Shown piece by piece: positions 54,371-64,000 of a DNA stretch of 64,000 bases (positions are counted from its first letter, which is position 1; each line of letters opens with the position of its first letter). The notes below the pieces were generated by a model. The model was not told the origin of the DNA. It did not search any database and saw only the letters and a list, made by a program, of their open reading frames with translations. Position numbers and translations under genes: made by a program. Source of the DNA: Cocos nucifera (taxonomy: Eukaryota > Streptophyta > Magnoliopsida > Arecales > Arecaceae); NCBI GenBank assembly GCA_006176705.1, contig QRFJ01000366.1, forward strand, positions 186,001 to 250,000. Direction: 5' to 3'.

Positions 54371-56638
54371 TGAAGGAAAATCCTGATTTTTCGGTCCAGG
54401 TTCGTTCAGATCTGATCAGATCAAGAGATATATTTCAAAATTTTTTCTCTTTGATCTATATTAGATCTGGGATGTTTCAGATCTAATTTTTATTATTTTA
54501 ATAAATAAAATAAAATAAAAATAAATTAAATCAAATTTAATTTACCTGATTTGGGTAATCCTATTACCCTGTTGATGATCCTATTTGCAGCGGAAGGTTC
54601 TGGATCTAGCCACGCAAGCGCCTGGCCTCTACCGGTATCCACTGGAGCTGGATCTGGAGATCCTCTTCTTCTCTATCACATCTCCAAAAATCAAATCTGG
54701 ATCTGATCTGGAGGATCTTCAAAACTCCTTTTGAAGATCAGCAGTCATCCTTTACAGTAGTGCAGCCTTCTTGCTTTTGATCTCCTTTCTTTGATCTGGA
54801 TCGCACCAACCAAGCTCCAAAACTATTTTGGACATGGAAAGGAGAGGGAGAAGAAGCTTTGGCATGGAGGAGAGGAGAAAAAGCCTTGGGCATGGGGAAT
54901 TCTGATTACTCTTTGAGTTGGGTATAGGGTCTTATTTATAGACTAACTGTGATCCAACTCCTCTTCTTCCCAACCAATCACAACCCTTTGTGAAATTAGA
55001 TCTAAATCTGATTAGTGGGAATAGAGTCCCTTGGATTCCTCCTTAGAGGGTGCCTAAGACCAATTAAACTAGATTCTTAGAAGAACTCTAATTGGAATCC
55101 AAAAGGGAGGTGGAGTCCTTGTCCAATAAGGACTCCAGGGCGCCTCCAACTTGGGCGCACGCCTAGGGTGGCATGCGCCCTCCTCCTTGCCAAGTTTTGG
55201 TAGGGGGACAAGCCCCCACCAACTCTTCAATAGGTGCATGACATGTGGTCAAAAGTCAAAGTGTCAATGGTCAACATTTGACCAGTCAAAGGTAGACTTT
55301 TGATCAAAGTCAAAGAACAAGAAATGACAGATGACCAAAAATGGCAGGTAATGTCTTACAAAATAAGATAACCCTTTTTGACTTGGACTACCTTCAGTCA
55401 GACCATATGAAGGCCTCTGATTGAGCACAAACTCCTTTGGCTCAGACAGGACAACTTATTTATGATAGTAAAAGAAGAACGTTAGGTTCAATCGAGTGCT
55501 AGCACGATTTTCTTGAACCTAATTGAATCTCATTCAGATCAATTGAACTAGATCAGTTCAATTGATGATCACCAGATTCAAACCCTTGTTTGTGTGACCC
55601 AGTTAGGTTCAGTTCTATATGGTAATGGGATATGTCATGATCTCTATCATCGACATCATCGAAACTCCTTTCGATGGATCAGAACTCTTCTGATTCGAAC
55701 AGCTAGAATGATCGATCATCTAAATCATTCTAATTGCTCCCAAAATCCACCAGTGACACCTAGCAGTATATGGTGGCAACCCATCAGAGCTGAATGTGAA
55801 CCTCTTGGTGCAGCTACCTGTGTGATTCAGTTCTTCTATCTTGAGCCCCGATCAGATTAGGGTTAAGGTGAACTCGTCAAACCCTAGTCTCTGTCATATG
55901 ATGTAATCATTCGATTCAAGTCCAATGTGAAAATCTAAATAGAAACTCTTTCTATTATTTCACTCTGCCATGGCTATGGACTTCTGGACTTGATTCTCAT
56001 GATTATCATAGGGCTGCTCCTCTACCACCGAGGTAGATAGATTCCATCTTGATGCCATCCAGTTCCTACAAATGAACATGCTATAGCCAACATACACCTC
56101 AGGATTCCATATGGCTAGGAGATCGAGTAATGGTGTAGTCAAACTATAACACCCTCAAGGTGAACTACCGATGCACCTCAGGTCAAAGAACCAGACACAC
56201 TACTGCAGCATCGAGTCAGTCATTGACGAGAAGGTAGACTCCCTAATGACTACTCGAGGTGGTCACGCTCAGTGCCCTCGTTCTCTAACGAGTACCTGTA
56301 CTCTCGCTCCGATGTCTCCACACCATAGACTCAAGACTCATCTACTAAAGAGAAGCGATTGTACACCAACCTTTTGGATCAATCACCATCCTCGTGATGA
56401 TCCTATGGTCGGGAGCATTTTATGAGTTAACAATGATTATTCATGTCTTAAATTTTCAACTCTTGAAAATATGAATTATCATTACCATTAACTCAAAGGA
56501 TGTATCACAGACACTAAATATACATATGTGATAGAAAATAACCCATTTTATTGATATTAGTCAAAATTATAATTTTGCCTTTAGAAGTGTATTACAAGTG
56601 TCAGCCAATTCTGGCTTCTAGGGCACATATATCTAACA
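54371..56638 (-). repeat. 5' LTR of element H (2,268 bp)
   Basis: Same ends as 46,272-48,538. TATA candidate TATAAATA (sense) at 54,940-54,933. Frames at 55,594-55,860, 55,960-56,142 and 56,171-56,425 are LTR sequence. Confidence 0.95.
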
Positions 56639-56896
56639 ATGCCATCATATGTCATTCCTCTATACTGCAATAATAATGGCACCATAGCCCTTGCTAAGGA
56701 GCTGAGGTCTCATCAGAAATTCAAGCACATCGAGCGGCGATACCACCTCATCCATAATTACCTTGAGAAAGATTACGTCAAGGTCAAGAGAGTTGACTCC
56801 GCAGATAATATAGCGGATCCACTTATAAAGTCGTTGGGACAATAGAAGATCGAAGCCCACCTTAAGAAGATGGGACTTAGAATTATAGCCAATTGA
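56639..56896 (+). pseudogene. RNase H of element G, 3' part
   Basis: Continues the gene broken at 46,271: MPSYVIPLYCNNNGTIALAKELRSHQKFKHIERRYHLIHNYLEKDYVKVKRVDSADNIADPLIKSLGQ, a TAG, then KIEAHLKKMGLRIIAN and a TGA two codons before the ancestral end. LYCDN has become LYCNN, losing a catalytic Asp. The polypurine-like AAGTGAGAGTT (56,907-56,916) and 3' LTR follow. Confidence 0.92.
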
Positions 56897-56916
56897 CTTT
56901 AGATCAAGTGAGAGTT

Positions 56917-59144
56917 TGTTAGATATGTGTGCCCTAGAAGCTAGAATTGACTGACACTTATTATACACTTCTAAGGATAAAATTATAATTTTGACTATAA
57001 ATAATAAAATGAATTATTTTCTATCATAATGTATATTTAGTTTCTATGATTCATCCATTGAGTTAATGGTAATGATAATTCTTATTTTTAAGAGTTAAAA
57101 ATTTAAGACATGAATTTTCATTATTAACTCATAAAATGCTCCTAATCGTAGGATCATCATGAGGATGATGATTGATCCAGAAGGTTAGTGTACAATCGCT
57201 TCTTTACAATAGATGAGTCTTGAGTCTATGGTGTAGAGATACCGGAGCGAGAGTAAAGATACTCATTAGAGAACGAGGGCATTGAGCGTGACCACCTCGA
57301 GCTGTCATAAGGAAGTCTACCTTCTCATCAATGACTGGCTCGAAGCTGCAGTGGTGTGTCTGGTTCTTTGAACTGAAGTGCATCAGCAGTTCACCTTGAG
57401 GGTGTTATTGTTTGACTACACCATGACTCGATCTCCTAGCCATCCGAAATCCTGAGGTGTATGTTGGTTATAGCATGTTCATTATAGAAATTAGATTACA
57501 CCAAGAGGGAATCTATCTACCTAAGTAGATGAGGAGCAGCCGTATGATGATCATGAGAATCATGTCCATAAGCCCATGGCCATGGCAGAGTGAAATGATA
57601 GAAAGAGTTTCTATTAAGGTATTCACATCAAACTTGAATCGAATGATTAATTCATATGACAAAAATTAGGGTTTGATGAGTTCACCTTAATCCTAAATCG
57701 ATCAGGACTCAAGATAGAAGAACTTAATCACACATGTAACTGCATCGAGAGGTTCATTTTTAGTTCTAATGGGTTGCTACCATATACTACTAGGTGTCAT
57801 TGGTAGATTTTGGGAGCAATTAGAATGATTTGGATGATCGATCATTCTAGTTGTCTGAATCAGAAAAGTTTTGAGTCATCGAAAGGTGTTTCGATGATGT
57901 CGATGATAGAGATCGTGACATATGTCATTACCATATGGAACTGAACATAACTGGATCATACATACAAGGGTTTGGATCTGAATATCATCAATTAAACTAA
58001 CCCAGTTCAATTAATTTGAATTAGATTCAATTTGGTTCAAGAAAATCATGCTTGCACATGATTGAGCCTAAAGTTCTCCTTCAACAATCATTAAATATTA
58101 TCTCGACCGAGCCAAATATGTTTGGACACACTCAGATATCTTTACTTAGTCTAACTAGAGCTTGTCCAGGTTAGAAAAAGATTGTCTTAATTTATGAGAT
58201 AAATTTAAGACAATACCTGCTATTTTTTATCACCTGCAAATTCTTGTCTTTTGACTTTGGTCAAACATTGACCTTTGACCCTTGGACATTTGCCCATGTG
58301 TCATGCATCCATAGGAGAGTAAATAGGGACTTGTCCCCCTACTAAAAAGAGGAAAAGAGGGGGCACATGCCTAGGGAGGCATGCACCCAAGAATGGTGAC
58401 GTCTGGAGTTCCATACAGATGGGACTCTAGGTTGCTTCTTGGAATCAAACTAGGTGGCGCCAAAGACTCTGCTTTGACCAATCTTGGTGCCACCTAAGGA
58501 TGTTGGAGAGGGGCTCTCTTTTAATTTGATTAGATAATGTCATCTCATCAATCAGATTTAGATCTGATTGCACGAAGAAATATGATTGGTCAGGATGATG
58601 TGGCACTGTAGGTGCAGCAGGGTCTATATAAACCTTATCTATGCCTAGGTTTAGAGAGGTTCTCCCCTTATCGATGCCACATAGCCATCTCACTCTCTCC
58701 TCCATTTCTACCTCTAATTCTCTCTCTCCTCTCCATGCCTAAGGAGTTTTGGGCTTCAGTTTGGTGCGATCCATATAAGAGAAAGGCGACAAGAAAGGAA
58801 GAAGGTAGCATTACTGCAAGAGACGACATCAGATCTTCAAAAGTTATTTTGAAGACCTTCAAGATCATATCCAAATTTGATCTTTGTAGAAAAGATTGAG
58901 AAGAAGAAGATATCCAGATCCTGCTAGAGTGGATAACGGTAGAGGTCAGGTGATTGCGTGGCTTCATCCAGAACCTCAAGCAATCAGCAGGATCATCATA
59001 AGATAATTTGATTACCCAAGAATAAGATATAAATTTAATTTAATTTAATTTAATTTATTAGATCCATCAAATTAGATCTGAAAAGTATCAGATCTGATTT
59101 AGATCTAAGAAAAATTTTTTTAAAATATTCCTCCTAATCAAATC
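56917..59144 (+). repeat. 3' LTR of element G, last 43 bp missing
   Basis: Starts TGTTAGATATGTGTG and aligns with 38,525-40,760. It stops at ...TCAAATC, where the 5' LTR continues AGATCTG... for another 43 bp, and joins a copy of F. Frames at 58,445-58,705, 58,612-58,899 and 58,668-58,979 are LTR sequence. Confidence 0.92.
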
Positions 59145-59428
59145 GAGTCTCTCAGCTTTGATAGTGGGTGTCCTAAGTAAATTGCCCAGCTTTTTTATGG
59201 TTAAATTGATTTTCACCTTCTTGACTTCTAATTCAAATGATCTTAGGCTATCTTTAGCATTACTATAGAACTACCTCACTAGATTTGGATAGATTGGAAG
59301 ATTTATTCCTAAGCAAAGGTATTCCCATCCTTGAAACTTTAATCACTCTCCAAACTCAAAACCCTCACTTGCTAGGAAGTCAAAATCCATCCTTCTACTA
59401 GTTGTGACAGTCCTAGAGGAGAGTGGAA
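59143..59428 (-). pseudogene. Second copy of the F gene fragment (PF20167-like)
   Basis: Aligns with 37,794-38,079 at roughly 95%, including the TAG that interrupts YPNLVR-FYSNA, so the stop predates the duplication. It covers only the amino-terminal third of the domain. It is followed directly by I's LTR, just as at 38,080. Confidence 0.85.
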
Positions 59429-61691
59429 TGTTAGATGTGTTCCCTAGAAGCCGGTTTGGCTAACACTTGTAATACACTTCTAAGGGCAATTTTATAATTT
59501 TGACTATAAATTAATAAAATGATTATTTTCTATCACAGTGTGTATTTAATGTATATGTGATACATCCTTTGAGTTAATGGTAATCACAATTCATATTTTC
59601 AAAGAGTTAAAAATTTAAGACATGAATTTTTATAATTAACTCATAAACTACTTCTGATCGTAGGATTATCACGAGGATGGTGATTGATCCAGTAGATTGG
59701 TGTACGATCGCTTTCTTTAAGTAGATGAGTCTTGAGTCTATAGTGTGGAGACGTCGAAGCAAGAGTATAGGTACTCATTAGAGAATGAGGGCACTGAGTG
59801 TGACCAGCTCGAGCATTCGTAAGGAAGTCTACCTTCTCATCGATGATTGGCTTGATGTTGCATAGTGTGTCTGGTTCTTTGACCTGAGATGCATCGGCAA
59901 TTCATCTTGAGGGTGTTGTAGTTTGACTACACCATAACTCAGTCTCCTAGCCATTTGGAATCTTGAGGTGTATGTTGGCTATAGTACGTTCATTGTAGGA
60001 ATTGGATTGCACCAATAAGGAATCTATCTACCTCGGTAGATGAGGAGTAGCCCTATGATGATCATGAGAATCGAGTCCATAAGTCCATGGCCATGGCAGA
60101 CTGAAGATGACAAAGAGTTTCTATAAAGGGTTTCACATAGGACTCAAATCAAATGATTAATTTATATGATGGATATTGGGTTTGACGAGTTCACCTTAAG
60201 CCTAATCCTGTTGAGGCTCAAGATAGAAGAACCCAATCACATATGTAGCTGCACTGAGAGATTCACTTTTAGTTTTGATGGATTGCCATCATATACTGCT
60301 AGGTGTCACTGGTGGATTTTTAGAGTAATTAGAATAATTTTGATGATCGATCATTCTAATTGTATGAATCAGAAAAGTTCTGATCCATCGAAAGGTATTT
60401 CGATGATGTCAATGATAGAGATTACAACATGTCTCATTATCATACAAAACTAAACCTAATTGGGTCATAGAAATAATGGTTTGGATTTGGATGTTATCAA
60501 TTGAGCTAATCTAGTTTGATTGATTTGGATTAGATCCAATCAGATTCAAGATAATCATGCTAGCACATGATTGAGCCTGACTTTCTCCTTCTATAATCTT
60601 TCTGATTCATCACAACCAAGTCAAATTTGATTTAACTTATTTTTGTATCTTGAATGAGTTTATTTTCATCTAACTGGAATATGTCCAGATCAAATTAATT
60701 ATGAAAATTAAATCTATTCCTAGTGCAATTGGACTAGGGTCAATAGTTGACCTAATTGAGAGAATTGAGGGTCATGTGTTCAGAGAATTTTAAAAAAATC
60801 TATAAAAATTATTTTACTCTAATTTTTAGATATGTGATAGGGCACTAGTGTTCTTTCGGTGTGGAAAATTTTGTGATTTTTGGAGGTGCCTAGATTCGGT
60901 TTTGATAGAGTTTGATTTGGATCAAAATCTTGAGTGAAGAGTCCTAGACACACATGGACTCTTCCTTATCCTTTCATGCCACCACCTTCTAGATGGATTT
61001 TTGGCATAAAAATTGGATGTGATCTGGAGTTTTTCATAGAGATCAGGTCCAAGAGTCCCAATGGTCAAATTAAAATGGTTTTTGATCAAAAAGGGTCTCT
61101 TTATGGTGCTATGTCTTGTATAAGAACTCTTCTTACAAAATTGCCTCAATGTAATTTATTTTTTCCACACCCAGAAGAGCCTTCCCTCTGATATCCACAC
61201 ACCCTCTATCCTCTCTCTCCCTCTCTTCTACATGCCTAAAAGTTAGGTATAAATCTGAATTGAAGGTCCAAGGTTTTTGGCACAAGATTTAGCATCTACG
61301 CGACAGTATTCGTGAGACAAACAGGCTACCCTCAGAAGTCATTTTGAAGGCTTTTGAAATCAGATCCAGATCTAATTTTTAGAGAAGAAATTTATGAGGA
61401 GAAGATGTTCAGATCTTGCCCAAGTAGATACTGGCAGAGGCCAAGCACGTGTGTGGCTCCTTCTAGAACCTCAGGAATCAATAGGACCATTATAGGATAA
61501 TTAGATTATCAAATCAGGTACTTAAAATTAAATTTGATTTAATTTTATTTTTAACTTTTAATATTAGATCTTTATGATTATATCTAAGAAGTCTCAAATC
61601 TAATTTAAATTTTAAAAAAAAATTTAAAATATCTTTTTAGATCCAATCAAATCTGATCGATCCTATGCTGAAAAAGTAGGTTTTTTCTTCA
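59429..61691 (+). repeat. 5' LTR of element I (2,263 bp)
   Basis: Starts TGTTAGATGTGTTCCC and ends GTTTTTTCTTCA before the primer site. The first ~500 bp duplicate 38,080-38,524. Frames at 60,166-60,453 and 60,922-61,191 are LTR sequence. Confidence 0.92.
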
Positions 61692-61693
61692 AC

Positions 61694-61705
61694 TGGTATC
61701 AGAGC
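61694..61705 (+). promoter_or_regulatory. Primer-binding site of element I
   Basis: Perfect TGGTATCAGAGC, two bases after the LTR end. Confidence 0.94.
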
Positions 61706-62275
61706 TAGGTTGCAATTCTTCATATTTATTTTAGATCTAATTTTATTTTAGTTTGATTTGATATTAAAATATTTTAGATATCACATCAGATATGATTAGA
61801 TATAAAATCAAAAAATTAAAATTAAATAATTTAGATCTAATATGTATGAGATGCATGACTAGAATGGGAATATAATAGTTCTATGTGTAGTCTAGTATAA
61901 TCATGTTGTTAATTTGATTAAATATAATTTTAAATTTATTTAATTTTTATTTTTTTGATATTATAATTATTTTAATTAGATATAAAAAATAGAAAATAAA
62001 GTTTTTAATTTTTGATTTATTCATATGTGATATGAAAAGATGCATGTTTAGACTAGTTGTAGAATAATTCTATAAATTATCTAGAATAGTTTTATTTTGA
62101 TATGATCAAATTTAAACCTATTTTTTAGATATTATATATGATATTTTAGATCTAAAAATATGCATGTTTAATTTGGTGATGATATATGAGATGTATGCAA
62201 AGCATGTATTAGTTAGATCATTAATTATATGTGATATATGATCTAGATCTAACTAGTTTTGTAGTCTCAATTATA

Positions 62276-62406
62276 TTTTTGATTAAGACATTCTCCTTAG
62301 CCGTCCGATTATAAGAACAAAGTAGGATTTAAAAGCCCTCTCCTCCCATTCGATGAGGTGTTCTTATGGCATGTAGGGGTGCTGCGTGTTCATCCTTAAT
62401 TAGAAA
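62276..62406 (+). ncRNA. Three-tier leader stem domain in I
   Basis: The outer arms (around TTTTTGATTAAG and CCTTAATTAGAAA) are partly decayed. The middle stem ATAAGAACA / TGTTCTTAT is a perfect 9 bp (62,311-62,319 with 62,359-62,367). The apical hairpin is CCCATTCGATGAGG. Confidence 0.58.
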
Positions 62407-63584
62407 TAAAAAATCAGAACTTATTTTCTGCAAAATCCAAGATCCTAAAATCCTAGAATTATGATACATATTTTTTATTTATGAACCCAAACTTAATTAA
62501 GAATTAAGATTATGAAACTAATTAGATCTAAAATTAAAAATTTTTAGATCTAATATATTTTCATAAAATTGGGTTCGAACTTGGGTAGCTTAATTAGGTC
62601 TAGTGATTGATCAAACCAAATCAAGAGTTAATTAGGTGGGATCAAGAGTGCTTAAAATTGACCAGCCCAATAGAGGGTCAAGGTCGACTCACAGCCACAT
62701 GTGATCAACCTAATTGAGACCTAATTTGGCTTCGTGGTTCAAGCCTAGATTGTAGGCTAACCCGATTAGTTCTGGTTCGATAATTTAATGTCTAAGATAA
62801 GTTTGGTAGATATGGTCGATTAGTTTTTAATTGGGAGCTACTCAACTTGAATGTGTTCTTATCAAGTTAATGACATATCCCTTCCACCGGTCTCACATAC
62901 ATGGCCATTTGTGTCAATCCAGTTCTGATTTGAGGTGGCTAACAGTTCGAGCTAACCCATGCCACCAGGATTGTCATAACTATTATGACTGAGTCAAGTC
63001 TAAGAGATCTAAATTGAATCTTCCAAAGAAAAGATTAAGTTAATTGGTCTTCCATCATTGTAGATGTGCGGGCCCTTCCTGGGGTTGATTGTTCTCTACT
63101 AGTTATAGTGGTTGAGTTGCACTAGAAAGATGCAACCATGTCTATTAGACATTGGATGCTACGAGTTGGATAGGTTGGGCTCAATATTTCAGATACGGTG
63201 AGGAACCCAATTAGAAATCTAATTCATGCAAATGGTGGATCTGACTTAACTAAGGAGTGGATCAATATTTCGGACATGATGAGATTCATGAATTAGAGAT
63301 CAGAATTAGGTGTACCATGATTAGAGAATCATTAGATAAGAGTTATCCACTCATCAGTTGACCAATCACCAATAATTATTAGGTGAGGTGGTGAGCCAAT
63401 CAGTAGGATCGCACCACCCACTAGAAATTAATTGATCGTGAAGATTTTTGCATCTCTACCCAGGAAGTGTAGGGATCTGAGAAAATAGTGAAAGCCTAAT
63501 TTATTTAAAAAAAATAAATTTTTTAAATAAATTGATTAAGTCTAATTATAAAATCTAACTAGAAACTTTGACTCTTTAAGAAAA

Positions 63585-64000
63585 ATATTTGCATCCAACC
63601 CACTAGCCCATATCTTGGACACCCATAGATTGACTGGACCCAACTTTAAGGATTGGCTCTGAAACTTTAAAATTATTTTGGATTTTGAGAAGTTGACTCA
63701 TGTCTTAGAACAGTATCCTCCCACTTTACCAGCCTGTCCATCCGCTGATCAGAGAGTGTCTCTAGAAAAGTAAATGGATGATGATAACAAAGTTAGGTAT
63801 TATATGTTGGACTCGATGTTTGATGAGCTCCAGCACCAATATGATGATATTAAGACTAGCCATCAAATATTGGCTCACCCGTAAGAGTTATTTGGTGAAT
63901 AAAGTCATGCAGCCAAATATCAAATCACTAGAAGACTTTTTAAGGCTCAAATGCATGATGGACAGTCGATCCAAGATCATTATCTGATGATGATCAAGGA
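63585..64000 (+). pseudogene. Gag of element I, amino part, cut by window edge
   Basis: The start codon is ATA (IFASNPLAHILDTHRLTGPNFKDWL). The frame continues without shifts but with TGA/TAA stops at four places, through RYYMLDSMFDELQHQYDDI, TRRLFKAQMHDGQSIQDH and LMMIK at the edge. It is the same gag as G and H. Confidence 0.9.

Larger units (their letters stand above)
46272..56638 (-). mobile_element. Element H: Ty1/copia LTR retrotransposon, family 2, complete (10,367 bp)
   Basis: Minus strand with LTRs 54,371-56,638 and 46,272-48,538 (2,268 and 2,267 bp), primer site, leader, gag, protease with D-S-G, integrase, a 331-codon reverse-transcriptase frame with YVDD, RNase H and polypurine tract. 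It lies in G's RNase H gene with a 5-bp duplication. LTRs differ by about 4-5% where I compared them, almost all transitions. It is the last insertion in this nest and the least decayed copy. Confidence 0.95.
38525..59144 (+). mobile_element. Element G: Ty1/copia LTR retrotransposon, family 2, split by H, 3' LTR truncated
   Basis: Own sequence is 38,525-46,271 and 56,644-59,144 (the 56,639-56,643 block being H's target-site copy). It has a 5' LTR, primer site, leader, gag, protease remnant, integrase, reverse transcriptase, RNase H and 3' LTR. It inserted into I's LTR (left flank GTTTG). Its 3' LTR ends 43 bp early at an illegitimate junction near 59,142-59,144. Many stops; protease and integrase catalytic Asp residues are lost. 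Confidence 0.92.
61692..63584 (+). other. 5' leader of element I (non-coding)
   Basis: Same plan as G: weak hairpins (61,856-61,897; 62,060-62,072), stem domain (62,276-62,406), decayed donor CTAAG|ATAAGT at 62,797, block GTGCGGGCCC near 63,067, branch-like AATCTAACTAG, acceptor-like GACTCTTTAAG ending at 63,580. Confidence 0.8.
59429..64000 (+). mobile_element. Element I: Ty1/copia LTR retrotransposon, family 2, right end off-window
   Basis: 5' LTR 59,429-61,691, primer site, leader and the start of gag, then the window ends. It inserted in F's gene (flank TGGAA; TGAAA in the other copy). Its LTR differs from G and H in the 60,590-61,250 part and matches fragment E there, so it is a separate LTR subfamily. 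Its donor, acceptor and gag ATG are all decayed, consistent with an older insertion than G and H. Confidence 0.9.

Noticed and set aside
1..64000. Host protein-coding genes
   Set aside because: Every frame with recognisable content belongs to a retroelement. Remaining long stretches are LTRs or leaders confirmed by a second copy in the window.

Overview
This window is repeat-only plant nuclear DNA. It is AT-rich and made almost entirely of long-terminal-repeat (LTR) retrotransposons nested inside each other. I found no host protein gene, rRNA or tRNA gene. The Ty1/copia domain order (gag, protease, integrase, reverse transcriptase, RNase H), the initiator-Met-tRNA primer sites, the LTRs of about 2.3-2.8 kb and a SIRE-like LTR all point to a large angiosperm genome. 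A monocot such as a palm would fit, but nothing here proves the species. Every coding region carries stops or frameshifts, so all are annotated as pseudogenes.

Layout. Element A (family 1 copia, minus strand) runs from the left edge to 9,783. It sits beside a 454-bp remnant of a Ty3/gypsy polyprotein (9,784-10,237). Element C (family 1, plus) starts at 10,238 inside the same gypsy remnant. C is interrupted by element B (family 1, minus, 13,582-24,399) in its leader and by element D (short gag-only element, minus, 29,211-32,685, TSD AAGGG) in its 3' LTR. At 33,196 C's 3' LTR is cut by LTR fragment E (family 2, minus). E is cut at 35,029 by element F, which has a SIRE-like LTR and a gene resembling the plant-specific 'putative plant transposon protein' family. 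F is cut at 38,080 by the LTR of element I (family 2, plus). I is cut at 38,525 by element G (family 2, plus), and G's RNase H gene is cut at 46,272 by element H (family 2, minus, 46,272-56,638). G resumes to 59,144. There its 3' LTR stops 43 bp short of its end and joins a second copy of the F/I junction (59,143-59,428, then I's 5' LTR). I then runs off the right edge. The insertion order gypsy > C > E > F > I > G > H is seven layers deep.

The family 1 and family 2 elements share an unusual leader between the primer-binding site and gag. (1) A predicted leader intron of about 0.8-0.95 kb has a consensus donor (AAG|GTAAGT), a branch-point-like CTAAT/CTAAC and a pyrimidine-rich acceptor ending a few bases before the gag ATG. 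It is seen in A, B, C, G and H and is decayed in I. (2) A three-tier stem domain of about 117-137 nt lies upstream of the donor in A, G, H and I, and its paired arms change sequence while staying complementary. (3) Duplicated hairpins lie soon after the primer site in G, H, I and, in a different form, in B and C. These are the most promising candidates for an undescribed RNA-level system, perhaps for packaging, dimerisation or translation of the retroelement RNA.

Other points: A and C have independent deletions of the gag core; A has YVHN in place of the YVDD polymerase motif; H is the least damaged copy and still has a 331-codon reverse-transcriptase frame; D has three tandem copies of its LTR-end/primer-site unit; A's LTRs carry an array of quasi-palindromic units of about 30 bp.
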